Shown: in pieces, positions 10,837 to 22,780 of the stretch
Layout: each line of letters opens with the position of its first letter
How positions within the stretch are numbered: position 1 is the stretch's first letter
Origin: Leptodactylus fallax
Taxonomy: Eukaryota; Chordata; Amphibia; Anura; Leptodactylidae
Length of the DNA: 64,000 bases
Direction: 5' to 3'
NCBI GenBank assembly: GCA_947044405.1
Contig: CAMRHE010000167.1
Coordinates: forward strand, 2,029,001 to 2,093,000
Translations under genes and position numbers: made by a program
The notes under the pieces: generated by a model
The model's input: the letters and a program-made list of their open reading frames with translations, nothing else
Database searches by the model: none
What the model was told of the DNA's origin: nothing

Positions 10837-11640
10837 TATTGGGATGTGTTTTGTATTGCAATGATTCCTGTAATTTTGCCCATATTAAAAGGGGGGATAA
10901 CTTTTTATTATTTAATTGATAAACTTTTAGAACCTTAAAATCCCTTTTAATGCTGGTCTAGTCTCATAATGTGGCCCCCATGACAAACAGTTGATCTATC
11001 TGCGGTAAATTACAGTTGGCTGGGCATTTACCCCATAGCAGACAATGAATGACCCTCCATATAATACAAGGACATCTTGATTTTGCCAGAATGGAAGCCG
11101 CTCATACAGAGTGACTGTCTATTGTGGCTCGCACAAGGTTGACTCGAGCAGGGGACCCCCACTATGATGTCCACATAACTTAATAGGCCACATGGGACAT
11201 GGATTCAACATGAAACAATCTCATGAAATGCTGAAAGCTAATGACTAAAGTCTTGAGGTGCTGGAAATAAATTCCAATTTACTAGCCAGGGGAGGCAGTG
11301 ACATCACCTGCTTGGACTTCATCTGCACATACATGGCTTAATGGAAAACTTTCACATGGATGATCGGATTATATGTGTTTTAGGTCCTGGATTCCCGAGT
11401 GACTAAGCATACAGTTACTCTGTGGCAGTCCAGCCGTTTCCGATTCCTGTATTCCTGTAGGGGGGGCATAAAGATGTCCAGTCTGGGCCAGGGAAGGTAT
11501 AGGGAAGATGGTATATACATAGTCTGCTGGAATAATCCAGAAGGGTCTAGGGCAACAGATGAAAAGGCAAAGAAATGTGACTGCAGGTTTAAAGTTGGGA
11601 CTTGATGACTTTTCTTTATGTGTGATTTCTAGTCTGTGCA
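10837..11640. other. No feature recognised
   Basis: Unassigned sequence. No open frame with a recognisable domain. Confidence 0.45.
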
Positions 11641-12047
11641 GCATATTAAACCACAAATAGATGGATCAGGCTCACCTAAATTTATTTCAATGAAAATCCA
11701 TGCCTTTGTTGCTGAGATTCATTTATTTCACAATATGCAAATGAGCAATTTGGAGCACCAAGGGCGGTTCTGTTGCTTCTATGCCCCACACTGCTGTAAT
11801 ACACCCTTCTTTCCCTCCTCCCTTATTTGAGTGACAGGTCCAGGACCTATGCTGAAGTCTCATCTGACCTTTACAGCAGTGGAACATAGCAGTTTGATGC
11901 AACAGAGCTGCCCTAGTTGCTCCAGACTGCTCATTTGCATATTTTGAAATAAATGAATATCTTAGCAATGGAAACATAAATATTCATGGGGGAAAAGGCT
12001 TTACACTCAGGTGAGTCTGACCTACCTGTGTTGCTGGTTTAATATGC
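11641..12047. mobile_element. MITE with GCATATTAAACCA termini
   Basis: GCATATTAAACCA at the left faces TGGTTTAATATGC at the right. A second inner pair, ATGCAAATGAGC and GCTCATTTGCAT, makes it a nested inverted repeat of about 407 bp. No coding capacity and no clear target duplication. Confidence 0.75.
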
Positions 12048-12588
12048 TTCTCCCTAGACACTCCCATTAAAGCCTTACATGACAATTTTGGGCCGGCTTT
12101 GGGTCCATTTTAAAGCGGTCTACATCACCATCACAGTCTCTTTCCATGATATGCTGTTGTAGGAGCTCTCATTGGTATCCTGAACTCAACCTTTCAACTG
12201 TTTTGTGCACCCGGGGTCTAACACTGCCCCTTACATAAAAATTGACAGGTACCGTTGTATGGCAACTATAGGCAAAAATGTATGTTTCTGCAGATGGAGC
12301 CCCAAGGACTTCGGAGTCAGAGTTGTGGAGCTGGAATAGGGACCAGTTTTTAGGTGGATTTGGAAAAAAAAGTTACCAGCTTCAAAATAAAATCATGAAT
12401 AATTAGAGATGGGCAAAATGAACTGAATTGGCCCTGAATCAGGGGCGCACCGCTAATGAGGCGAAGTGAGGCGGCCCCCTCAGGCGGCACTGTCCGTCAC
12501 TGTCTGGGGGGCGGCATTTTTTACTTTCTATTTGCTGTAAGCCAGCGCAGGACAGGCCGCTTAAAAAAACAAAAAAAACAAAGCTGAG
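12048..12588. other. Mixed eroded repeats
   Basis: 12313-12412 resembles the hAT-like repeat at 39720-39990 (GTTACCAGCTTCAAAATAAA). 12430-12500 is a GC-rich repeat terminus (CAGGGGCGCACCGCTAATGA). The rest is unassigned. Confidence 0.4.
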
Positions 12589-12589
12589 C

Positions 12590-12722
12590 GGGGCCTGTCC
12601 TCTGCATCTCAGCGCAGGCGGCGATACAATGACGTCATCGCGCCTCTTACGCTGAGATGCGGATGCGGGTGAAGAGGAGGCGATGGCTCCATCAAGGGAT
12701 TTGCAGGTAGGTGAGGATAAAA
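12590..12722 (-). repeat. CpG-rich dispersed repeat with CRE octamer, copy 2
   Basis: Reverse-orientation relative of 5807-5950. On the minus strand it reads CTCACCTACCTGCAAATCCC, then GGAGCCATCGCCTCCTC, then GCGATGACGTCATTG. The octamer TGACGTCA is at 12630-12637. Confidence 0.65.
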
Positions 12723-12971
12723 ACAAAGCCCATAAGAAAGTCGCACAAACACAGTTTTTCTCCAATTCTCCCCATTCAGAATTTTTTTCCAGCTTCCCAA
12801 TATACAGAATATTAAATGGTAACATTGCCAAGTACAATTTGTCCCGCAAACACTAAGCCCTCATTTGGCTCTGTGAATGGAAAAATAACAAAGTTATTGG
12901 GTTTGGAAGCGGGGAGTCAAAAACGAAAATCAAAAATTGAAAAATGCCTCTGGCGAGAAGGGGTTAGAGGC
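12722..12971 (+). repeat. 3' fragment of the AACCCCTT-ended dispersed repeat
   Basis: GAATATTAAATGGTAACATT, CAAGTACAATTTGTCC, GTGAATGG and GGCGAGAAGGGGTTAGAG parallel the right end of the repeat at 16584-19096 in the same order. Confidence 0.7.
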
Positions 12972-13123
12972 CTATGATGGTGGAATACCACCCCATAGAA
13001 ATACGCATGAGGACTTATATAGTGTAAGGGGTGTTTGGATCGTGTGAGAGGCGGTGACATGAGGATTGGGTTGCATGTGATAGAAGGAGGAGAATGGAGA
13101 CTGGTGGGAGGTCACAAACTAAT

Positions 13124-13348
13124 GCCTAGTTCACATCTGCATCGGGCATCAGGTGTCTATTCTTGTGGTCCGTCAGAGGAACAGAAGAACGGACAAAAGG
13201 ACTGCAAAATTAGAGAAAACCATTGGAAACCAAGACACTGCATTGACTATAATGGGGTTTTTGACTGAAATTGGCAGACAAAAAAGTCGGACTTGCAGGA
13301 TGAATGTGTGTGGAAAGACACCCGATTCAGATGTGAACTCAACCTTAG
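13124..13348. mobile_element. MITE with CTAGTTCACATCTG termini
   Basis: CTAGTTCACATCTGCATCGGG at the left and CCCGATTCAGATGTGAACTC at the right are inverted copies, with a TATAATGGGG phrase in the centre as in the related elements at 28972-29194 and 35136-35387. Confidence 0.7.
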
Positions 13349-13613
13349 GCGGCATCCACACTGACGGAGTTCTCAGCTGAAGAAATGTCCATCACACGGC
13401 TGCATTAAGATCCATTCATGTGAATGTGTCTATTCACAGGACCGATTTTTTTTGTCTCTTTTAAGGGACTGTCATGACCTATTTTTACCAGTTTTCACAG
13501 ATCCTTAATAAACTCAGATCTATGAGGGATCCATGAAAAAGGGCGCCCTTCCGATGCAAAACAGTCATGAAAAATATAGGACATTTTGTACTGTGTTTAT
13601 GTGAATATAGGCT
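13349..13613. repeat. Adjoining eroded MITE
   Basis: Begins GGCGGCATCCACACTGACGG, with TTCATGTGAATGTG in the centre and TTATGTGAATATAGGCTA at the end. Weak inverted symmetry suggests another DNA element next to the preceding one. Confidence 0.45.
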
Positions 13614-14406
13614 AAGAGTTACTTAGTGGAAAGAGCAGAGTCCCCAAGAAGCACAGAGTTTTTCAGAACAGAAGAGAGTTAAAGGTAACCTTGAAGCCTC
13701 CATGACCACTTATAATAATAATACCTTTTGCTGCTTGGCCATGGGTGGGGTCCCGACAGCACGGAGTGATGGAGTGCCCTGAGAACACGCCATGTGATTA
13801 GTAAGCGGGTATGGTATCATGCTAATTACACGGATCACTCAGATACTTATTTCTCCAACATTTGACATTAATTATAAAAGTTTTGGGTTTCACCAGAGGG
13901 AAAAAAAAAATTCTGACATGAAAGAGAACAGGTTAGGACTGATTTATTTGTCTTGCGTCGCTGCCATCTCTTTCTGTTTTATTGATGCAGAATTCATAAA
14001 ATGTAGTCGCCTTGAAATGCTGACCTCCATACGGGTCTCGCTCTGAAGGGTTCGCGGCCGCACAAACAGGCTGTATATTTGGGACTTTTCTGCAGTCACC
14101 GGATATGAGAAAATTCATTAGCACAAACTAATACAACACAAAGCAATAAAGAGAGTGACCTGCTGCCCAGATCCTTCCACTCATCTGCAGGAACCATGCC
14201 CGGCCATGGGGTTCCCATGCTCACTGTGCACTTTTAACTCTTTCAATTCCACCCCTTAACCTTGGGAGTAGCATGGAATTTAGTTTTACTATTTATTTGC
14301 TGGGGAGACATGATGAGATTTTCAGTCTTTCTATCTAGATGGCTGCATTCAGTTTGATTGAATGGGGAGGTGACTGAGAATGTGGATAAGTTAGCTAGGC
14401 TGTTTC
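13614..14406. other. No feature recognised
   Basis: Unassigned. No repeat or exon recognised. Confidence 0.45.
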
Positions 14407-14410
14407 TTAA

Positions 14411-14935
14411 AGGGGTTGTCCAAGAATTTACAATTTATGGCCTATCCTTATATGACCAGTGGGGGACCGACAAACAGCCCCAGCATGGATCAGTCTCGAA
14501 TGGGGTTTCTTCCAACACCACCACTATACATGTGGCCAGAAGCAGTTGGCTTCGGTCCCTGTATACTGGCCAGACGCTAGTACCAACAATGGGAACTGAG
14601 CTGCAGTGCCGGAGCTCAGTCACAGTGCAGGGCATGGAGCCAACTGTGTTGTGGAAAGTATGGAAAGTATAGCATTGGAAGCAGTCCTATAAAGCTGATC
14701 CGTGTATGGACTGGCAGCTAACTCCCACCAATCCTAAGGATAACGCATAAATTACAAATTCTTAGACACCCAGGCATTATACAGGGCATGGAGCCAACTG
14801 CTTCCAGCCCCATGTTCTGAAAACAGCCCTGTATGGCTTATCTGTGTATCGCCCAGCAGTCAACCCCCCATTGATAAGATATTTATGGTCTATTTTATGG
14901 ATAGGTTATAAATTATGAATTCTTGGACACCCCCT
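14411..14935. mobile_element. TTAA-flanked MITE, AGGGGTTGTCC type
   Basis: Ends AGGGGTTGTCCAAGAATT and AATTCTTGGACACCCCCT are inverted copies flanked by TTAA at 14407-14410 and 14936-14939, the target of piggyBac and Kolobok superfamilies. The phrase CAGGGCATGGAGCCAACTG occurs twice (about 14630 and 14779), so the interior holds a partial duplication. Confidence 0.85.
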
Positions 14936-15110
14936 TTAACTCCTAAAGACCCAAATGGAGAGTTCCGTGGTCAACTTATAATTCTGTTTTTAACTGCATA
15001 GCAATGCTGGCCAACTTGGATTTCAGGGGCGCCCTGTTCTCCCAACAGGGGGTCCAAGAGGTTAGAGCCGCCAATCATACAATTATGTAATTTAATGTAT
15101 ATGGAGATGC

Positions 15111-15470
15111 CTCAACTCTTCTTCAACAGCAGATGTTGGATTTCCACATGTCCGATCCTTTGTTCCCAGGACAGAGGTGACTGCAAAAGACTTATGGACC
15201 CCATACGCTTTAGATAGCTGTTGGCTGAACACTTGTATGGCTGACAGCTATCTTGCCCAACTTTTCCACACACGTGCATGGTCTGTTCAGCCAAGAGAAA
15301 ACCACTGCCTGACTCATCTAGTGGTGTCTTATCTCCCTGACAACAAAGGGATTGGACAACTGAAGTATCTGCTTGGTCATTGAGGGAGTGGCGTGAAGTC
15401 ACCATACAATATAGGTGGTTGGCCAAACCTCATAAAATCATTGGGTTCAGCCAATTTCCATCTATTGTAT
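15111..15470. repeat. Dispersed repeat with TAGATAGCTGTTGG phrase
   Basis: Contains TTAGATAGCTGTTGGCTGAAC, GGTGTCTTATCTCCCTGAC, ACAAAGG and a pairing segment GGTGGTTGGCCAA. The same phrases occur at 58855-59105 and, more diverged, at 46780-47035, which marks a dispersed repeat. Confidence 0.6.
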
Positions 15471-16583
15471 ATAGCCAGCTTTATTCTGTTCTTATTATGC
15501 ATGCTTGCATGAGCCAAGTCTGCATGTGAATGAGGTGGTCTGGAGGAATAGTTAGTTCAGCCAACAAACATCTAAGTTATATGAGTACTTTTAGGTAGGA
15601 AATTCATGCTAAACTAAGATCATTACCAGGACCACCCATAATTTCCAAATCAAGGCCGCTATGGCTTTCCATAACATGCCCAAACCCCATTGGCACCGCT
15701 CCATAGATTTCATTTACCGGAAGCTTCTGCCAGACACTAAGCCAACGTCTGTTCACTGACTGGCCCTTTCTCTGTATTTCCAGTAATGGATATCTGAGTG
15801 GTAACAAAGGGCTTCAAGGACTCTATAGTTTGTGATCTTCCTGGTCGGAAACCTAACCCTTTTCATTGATGCCTCCATTATAGGACGGAAGTCCTATGAT
15901 ATACAGTATACTACACATGAGGGGGACATGTATTTGCCGGGCAGATGTAAGGATATACCAGCCGGCTGTGGCGGTCCTGCCCAGTGGAGCCTGTAATATA
16001 ATAGAGACAGCATGTCTTGCAATGATTGCCTTGTTGTAACCGACGACCTCGGTGAACCTGACATTGTCACACAGAAGATTTTTGCTGTCGTTTGTTGAGC
16101 TCTGGTGGTCCTGTCTCTTTCGCAGATGCATTTTCCTCTCGGCCCCTGGCGGATATAGAAATATATTCAGACCGAGGTTTGGCAGCTGACAGAATTGAGC
16201 GCTGAAATCCTATGAGACATTTGATTAAAAGGGAATTAAGCAAGAAGCAGCAAATGACCCGGCCGGTGACTGACAATAATAAGAAGACGCTGCGTATGTG
16301 TGTGATATTAATGCTGTCCGTGACAAAGACCCTGCTGTTCCTGAACGACTGCCTACAAGGGTTAATGCTAGCAGCCATTGGATCCCATATCCAGCTGTAT
16401 TCTGTAATATTTTCATGTGATCACTAGGATTGGGCTCTTGTTTCTTCTTACATTTATTAGCAGAATCTTGTATACTTTGGGTTTAGAGACTGAGCTCATC
16501 CATGCATGATGTAGATGGGCATTCAGTCATTTCAATATTCAACATGTAATACTACATCTCACCAGCAGTGCCATGCTCGGATT
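15471..16583. other. No feature recognised
   Basis: Unassigned. The part at 16190-16420 looks unique and balanced in composition and may be worth a conservation check. Confidence 0.4.
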
Positions 16584-16798
16584 TTAACCCCTTCACACAT
16601 TAGGACATAAATGTACATCCTAAGTCATGTGGGTGCTGACTGGGGTGCTGCAGGTTTTACAGTCTGCTTCAATCACGGGCCATAAACGTCTCAGGTCCCT
16701 TGGTCAGGTGCGAACATGGGAGATTGCAGGAACCATTTCTTGGCTAGGACATTGGGAGTCTTCAAGCTACATGTTCAAGCCCCTTAAAGGGCGTAAAT

Positions 16799-16800
16799 TA

Positions 16801-16856
<56 letters not shown>
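16799..16856. repeat. A-run and (TA)n microsatellite, left part
   Basis: A run of about 20 A followed by TA dinucleotides. It continues at 18474-18509 on the other side of the Tc1 insertion. Confidence 0.95.
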
Positions 16857-16859
<3 letters not shown>

Positions 16860-18470
16860 TACAGACCAAAAGTTTGGACACACCTTCTCATTCCAAGAGT
16901 TTTCTGTATTTTCATGACTATAAAAATTGTAGCTTCACACTGAAGGCATCAAAACTATGAATTAACACATTTGGAATTATATACTTAACAAAAAAGTGTG
17001 AAACAACTGAAAATATGTCTTATATTCTAGGTTCTTCAAAGTAGCCAGCTTTTGCTTTGATTACTGCTTTGCACACTCCTGGCATTCTCTTGATGAGCGT
17101 CAAGAGGTAGTCACCTGAAATGGTCTTCCAACAGTCTTGAAGGAGTTCCCAGAGATGCTTAGCACTTGTTGGCCCTTTTGCCTTCACTCTGCGGTCCAGC
17201 TCACCCCAAACCATCTCGATTGGGTTCAGGTCTGGTGACTGTGCAGGCCAGGTCATCTGGCGTAGCACCCAATCACTCTCCTTCTTGGTCAAATAGCCCT
17301 TACACAGTCTGGAGGTGTGTTTGGGGTCATTGTCCTGTTGAAAAATAAATGATGGTCCAACTAAATGCAAACCGGATGGAATATCATGCCTCTGCAAGAT
17401 GCTGCGGTAACCATGCTGGTTCAGTATTCCTTCAATTTTGAATAAATCCCCAATCGTGTCACCAGCAAAGCACCCCCACACCATCACACCTCCTCCTCCA
17501 TGCTTCACGGTGGGAACCAGGCACGTAGAGTCCATTCGTTCACCTTTTCTGCGTTGCACAAAGACACGGTGGTTGGAACCAAAGATCTCAAATTTGGACT
17601 CATCAGACCAAAGCACAATTTCCACAGGTCTAATGTCCATTCCTTGTGTTCTTTAGCCCAAACAAGTCTCTTCTGCTTGTTGCCTGTCCTTAGCAGTGGT
17701 TTCCTAGCAGCTATTTTACCTTGAAGGCCTGCTGCACACAGTCTCCTCTTAACAGTTGTTGTAGAGATGTGTCTGCTGCTAGAACTCTGTGTGGCATTGA
17801 CCTGAGCTGCTGTTAACCTGCGATTTCTGAGGCTGGTGACTCGGATGAACTTATCCTCCGCAGCAGAGGTGACTCTTGGTCTTCCTTTCCTGGGGTGGTC
17901 CTCATGTGAGCCAGTTTCTTTGTAGCGCTTGATGGTTTTGGCCACTGCACTTGGGGACACTTTCAAAGTTTTCACAATTTTTCGGACTGACTGACCTTCA
18001 TTTCTTAAAGTAATGATGGCCACTCGTTTTTCTTTACTTAGCTGCTTTTTTCTTGCCATAATACAAATTCTAACACTCCATTCAGTAGGACTATCAGCTG
18101 TGTATTCACCTGACTTCTGAACAGCACAACTGATGGTCCCAACCCCATTTATAAGGCAAGAAATCCCACTTATTAAACCTGACAGGGCACACCTGTGAAG
18201 TGAAAACCATTTCAGGTGACTACCTCTTGAAGCTCATCAAGAGAATGCCAAGAGTGTGCAAAGCAGTAATCAAAGCAAAAGGTGGCTACTTTGAAGAACC
18301 TAGCATATAAGACATATTTTCAGTTGTTTCACACTTTTTTGTTAAGTATATAATTCCACATGTGTTAATTCATAGTTTTGATGCCTTCAGTGTGAATCTA
18401 CAATTTTTATAGTCATGAAAATACAGAAAACTCTTAGAATGAGAAGGTGTGTCCAAACTTTTGGTCTGTA

Positions 18471-18473
<3 letters not shown>
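16857..18473 (-). mobile_element. Tc1-like transposon, lineage 1 copy B (1617 bp)
   Basis: Ends CAGTACAGACC and its complement, 268-bp TIRs at 16857-17124 and 18206-18473, and TA at 16855-16856 and 18474-18475. It lies exactly inside a TA microsatellite, so the precise TA used cannot be told from its neighbours. Near-identical to copy A at 483-2102. Confidence 0.96.
17020..18059 (-). pseudogene. Tc1-like transposase, one frameshift (copy B)
   Basis: DD34E transposase relic. The N-terminal part is open from the ATG at 18059 (MARKKQLSKEKRVAIITL), with HTH, GRPR linker and the start of the catalytic region. The C-terminal part is open down to 17020 and ends AGYFEEPRI. Catalytic motifs: [36 protein letters not shown]. 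The two parts are in different frames because one base is missing near 17615 compared with copy A. An in-frame loss of 12 bp near 17800 also removes the IRDQ codons. This is the less damaged of the two lineage-1 copies. Confidence 0.93.

Positions 18474-18509
<36 letters not shown>
18474..18509. repeat. (TA)n microsatellite, right part
   Basis: Continuation of the TA run that the Tc1 copy entered. Confidence 0.95.
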
Positions 18510-18511
<2 letters not shown>

Positions 18512-19198
18512 CAATATCTAAAAGTTCAAATTACCCCCTTTTTCTAGATTGCTTATTGAAAAAAAATTATAAGAATACTAGATATTCCCATGTATGTAAT
18601 GTACCAGGATATTAAAATATAGTATTTATTCCATTATTATTATTATAATATTCCATACTGTCCATGCCATAAAGGAAAATATTTATCAATAAAAGCTACA
18701 ACCTGCCCAGCAAAAAAATACTCCTTATCCAGCTTCGTACATAGAAATATAAAATGTTAGGTGTCAGAATATGGCGATGGATAAAAACATTTTTCAAAGG
18801 TTATATTTTTGAGGTGAAACATATTAAAACATTGCAAAAGCTATAAACATTTTACCACCCAGCCTGTAAGGAAATGGCGCATCTGTTCTTTTTTATATTG
18901 CACTCCATCCTCAATTTTTTCCAGTTGCCCGGTAGTTTGTATAGAATATTAAATAGTGCCATTAGAAAATACAATTAGTCCTGTAAGACACAAGCCCTGC
19001 TACGGCCATGTTGATAGAAAATTTTTTAAAAGTTATGGCACTTGGAAAGAAGGGATGGAAAAAAGCGAGAACTGGCCCTGTCCAGAAGGGGTGAAAAGGG
19101 TTGTCTGCAGAAGACATCCCCTTTATATCTCTATGACTTACCACTTTCTTCCATTTAGTCTGCTCACAATATTTGGTTGCCTTATTACTTGCAGCCAT

Positions 19199-19325
19199 GT
19201 CTACACTATTGTAGTTGGACAGAACACAGCCCTGAACAAGATCAATACGCATCTCTCCAGAAATACTCTGTGCTGCTGAGAACCTACTCCTTCCACTATG
19301 TTTAGTATCTTGCACACCCCATCCC
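19199..19325 (+). repeat. Single unit of the 'AAATACTCTGTGCTGCTG' repeat
   Basis: CAGAAATACTCTGTGCTGCTG followed by CCTTCCACTATGTTTAGTAT matches the units of the tandem array at 30735-31500. Confidence 0.6.
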
Positions 19326-19757
19326 ATTTATGATTCGCCTGCCCATAACTCCCACATTACTGATTGAAAGATCTATGCATATGTACCCCCCTTCCCCCAT
19401 TCATTCTGTTGCCTGAATATAGCTCCTTTACCAGGTGGGTCAGGGGACCCTTATTTTCCACCTCGGTGCAGGTCCCACATCTGTCAGACATTTATGGCTT
19501 ATCCTGTGGAGACTGATTATTGCAGTATATACTGGAACTGGAACTGTAAGAATAGGGTATGAGGTTCTGCTTTGCTTTTGTTGAGAAGAATATATTCTCT
19601 AGTCACATAGGCTAAGCAGCAAGACATAGATTGTCAGGATTTGTCAGGATACTATAAGGATATATTCATATGGAAGAATTCAGCACTAATTCTGAGGTGG
19701 ATGATTCTGTCTCAAAATCAGCACCAAATTCCATCCTAAACTTGCCTCACATTATAT

Positions 19758-20328
19758 TTAGGCAAGATGAGCGAATTGAAGCTGATGAAGTGGGAGTTGA
19801 TCCGAATTTCAGGAAATATTCGATTTGCATTGAGTCCGGATTTCCTCACACTTCGTGGTAACAAATCGCATTTTGTTCAAAATGGCTGCTGCACATGTTA
19901 GGACATGGGGCAAGGAACTCTGGGAACGCAGGATCACCCACAGTGCCATGTGTGCAGCCAATCAGCAGCCAGCCCTGTGATGTCACAGTCCTTTTGCCCC
20001 TTTGCGAGTGCCCACGGCATGTTTGACCGCTGCTTCCAAGTTGTTAAAACCCCCGATCGGTTATGGAGCAGGGTGTTAGCTGTAACTAACAGCTAACACC
20101 ATGCTCTATAACCGATCAGGGGTTTTAACACCGTGGATGTCGCGGTCAAACATGACCGCGGCATCCAAGGAGTTCCGCCATTTTGCCGCCCACCCACACA
20201 CCCTGGCTCTCTGCAGACAGGAAATAGCTGTTTATTTGCCGTGATTTAATTTGGATTGAATAGAATCGTATCGGAAAATTCAGCGAAGTTGCCGAATCGA
20301 ATTTTTGAAAACTTCGCTCATCTCTAAT
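19758..20328. mobile_element. MITE with GATGAGCGAA termini and a long central hairpin
   Basis: The left end has AGATGAGCGAATTGA and the right end TTCGCTCATCTCTAA. The centre (about 20015-20158) is an imperfect palindrome with arms of about 68 bp around GTTAGCTGTAACTAACAGC; both arms hold CATGTTTGACCGC or its complement. No coding capacity. Confidence 0.8.
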
Positions 20329-20430
20329 TATATTCAATTGGAGACAGGAACTGAAGCAGGACAGTGGAAAAATATGTGAAATATAAGTGCCTCTTTGACA
20401 GTCCAAAGAGTTGTGTCCATAAACTGATTT

Positions 20431-20758
20431 CTAGCACCTGTACTCCTTTCTAGCGCCTGTACCCATGTTTAATACCTGTACCCATGCCTAGTATCTGTAA
20501 CCATGTGTAGCACCTTTACCCATGTCTAGTATCTATACTCATGTCCTGAACCTAAACCCAAGTCTAGTACCTATACTCATGTCTAACACCTGTAACCTTG
20601 TTTAACACCTGTATTCTTGTGTAGTATCTGTAACCTTATGAAGCACCTGTACCCATGTCTAGTACCAATACTCATGTCTGGTATATGTATTCATGTCTAC
20701 ACCTCTACCCATGTCTACTATCTGTACCCATGTGTAGCACCTGTACCCATGTCTATTT
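20431..20758 (+). repeat. Degenerate 19-20 bp minisatellite
   Basis: About 17 diverged units of the type TAGTACCTGTACCCATGTC. Confidence 0.8.
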
Positions 20759-21781
20759 CCTGTTTCTGCAAAACACTGCAGAGCTAGTATTAAAATGCAC
20801 CTTCCAGGACCTTTGACTTACTAACAGTCCTGGAAGCTGCACCAACTGCTCTTCATAACACTAAGGAAGGTAATTGGGGGCATGGGACCTGAAGGGGTAA
20901 CTATGGGTGGTATGTGAGAGAGGGGGCTATAGGGAGAAGATTATGTGAGAGGCAGAGAAGGAGCAGGGAGGTATTTTGACAGAAAAGGTTCTCAATAGTA
21001 TCTGCAGACAGCAGAGAGAGACCTGTTTGCACAGCAACCTATGCCAGAAAAAAAGAGGTCACACTGACATCATGGGACTTATTGATGAAGGTGAAAGCAG
21101 GAAAAGGAAATACACCACAAGTAGACACCTATTACTATAGAGGGGGTATTCCTTCAGACAATATAATAAAAATAAATAGGGTATTCGCATTGCAGATATT
21201 TATGGCATATTGGTTTTATCTGTGGAGGTCAGACTATCAAATACCACTTCTGAGAAGAGTTATGTTGTGATGTCAAGGAGTGGGTTAATAAGGAAAAGCC
21301 TAATATTGTGATTCCTGTGCCTTGATGTCACATCGCACCTCACATCACAGGCTGGGCCATGACACCAATGAAAATAACCTCACGAGAACAGAATTGTCAT
21401 TTCCCTCAGCTATGCTGCGAGGTCGGGTTGACGGCTGTTTTGGCAGCTTGATGTTGTCAGCTCTGCCACTCAAACACAAGCTGCGAGATCCGCGTCTCCT
21501 TCAATAATCAGAGCCACATGCCTGGGGTAAAAGGAGAGGAGAGGACGAGGCCACAAGATACTCCGAGGACAATCCTGCTGCTTGTCATTATCCCGCCTGT
21601 CTCTCCGCTCTGTGCTCATCCCCTATCATTTCTCATCACACAGGACCAGAGTGGAAAAAAAGATCCTTTAGGGCTTGTTTGGCAAATGTTACCTCACTGT
21701 CTTCTTACTGAGTCTGGACAGAACATGGCAAAAAGGAACATGTGGTCATAGAATGGCAGAAAACCAGATACAGTATATAGT
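20759..21781. other. No feature recognised
   Basis: Unassigned. 21320-21530 looks unique, with balanced composition and no repeat, and is a candidate for conserved non-coding DNA. Confidence 0.4.
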
Positions 21782-22058
21782 CTTGCTCCAATCCTTCTGT
21801 CTCCTCATGTCATCCCAGACAGACTGGATGATGTTGAGATCAGGGCTATATCTGTGGGGACCATATCATCACTTCCAGGACTCCTCCTCCAAAGGGCAAA
21901 GGTCACCCCGAATATTGATGGAATTTACATTTCTCTTTTTTTCATTCACTTCATTTTGTTAATTGACAAAAATAAACTATTAACCCTTCTATTTTTAAAA
22001 GCATTCTTACTTTGTAGAATTTCCCCCCACAGCTGCCTAAAACTTTTGCACAGTACTA
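21782..22058 (-). mobile_element. Tc1-like fragment of a further lineage
   Basis: On the minus strand it encodes a short transposase stretch with SPDLNIIQSVWDDM, the motif around the catalytic Glu. It then jumps to a TIR segment (GGGCAAAGGTCACCCCGAAT) and ends with AAACTTTTGCACAGTACT, a known type of vertebrate Tc1 terminus. The middle of the gene and the other end are missing. Confidence 0.8.
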
Positions 22059-22126
22059 GATATTTGATATTTGGTGATTCTGCTGATTTTGTGGCAACTG
22101 GCTGACCATGTGGAGGGTCAGATATA

Positions 22127-22778
22127 CAGTGGGGAAAAAAAGTATTTAGTCCAATTGTGCAAATTCTCCCACTTAAAAAGATGAGGCCGGCCTGTAATTG
22201 TCATCATAGGTAAACCTCAACTATGAGAGACAAAATGAGAAAACAAATCCAGAAAATCACATTGTCTGATTTTTAAAGAATTTATTTGCAAATTATGGTG
22301 GAAAATAAGTATTTGACCACCTACAAACAAGCAAAATTTCTGGCTCTCACAGACCTGTAACTTCTTCTTTAAGAGGCTCCTCTGTCCTCCACTCATTACC
22401 TGTAGTAATGGCTCCTGTTTGACATTGTTCTCAGTATAAAAGACACCTGTCCACAACCTCAAACAGTCACACTCCAAACTCCACTATGGTGAAGACCAAA
22501 GAGCTGTGGAAGGACCAGAAACAAAATTGTAGCCCTGCACCAGGCTGGGAAGACTGAATCTGCAATAGGCAAGCAGCTTGGTGTGAAGAAATCACCTGTG
22601 GGAGCAATAATTAGAAAATGGAAGACATACAAGACCACTGATAATCTCCCTCCATCAGGGGCTCCACGCAAGATCTCACCTCGTGGGGTCAAAATGATCA
22701 CAAGAACGGTGAGCAAAAATCCCAGCACCACAGAACTTGCACAATTGGTGGCTGACCAATTTTTTTTTTTCCTCACTG
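22127..22778 (+). mobile_element. Internally deleted Tc1-like element, lineage 2 copy E (652 bp)
   Basis: The left TIR begins CAGTGGGGAAAAAA and the right end is CCTCACTG. TA flanks are at 22125-22126 and 22779-22780. The gene runs for about 250 bp and then joins directly to the outer right TIR near 22732, removing about three quarters of the coding sequence. The left TIR is full length; the right is reduced to about 46 bp. Confidence 0.93.
22486..22732 (+). pseudogene. Tc1-like transposase, N-terminal remnant (copy E)
   Basis: Begins with the ATG of [11 protein letters not shown] 2-bp loss near 22517 (GGACCAG instead of GGACACCAG) shifts the frame, after which the HTH region continues as [18 protein letters not shown] in another frame. 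Ends at the internal deletion. No catalytic domain. Confidence 0.9.
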
Positions 22779-22780
22779 TA

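Larger units (their letters stand above)
16584..19096. repeat. Old dispersed repeat (AACCCCTTC ends) hosting a microsatellite and a Tc1 element
   Basis: The left end TTTTAACCCCTTCACACATT and right end CCAGAAGGGGTGAAAAG are approximate inverted copies. The right half (18640-19096) matches the fragment at 12722-12971. The middle contains A and TA runs and the Tc1 element at 16857-18473. That the two sides form one element is inferred from the ends. Confidence 0.55.

Noticed and set aside
11740..11945. Inverted ATGCAAAT octamers as POU-factor sites
   Set aside because: They are the inner arms of a MITE, so the pair is explained by the inverted repeat. Function is not supported by sequence alone.
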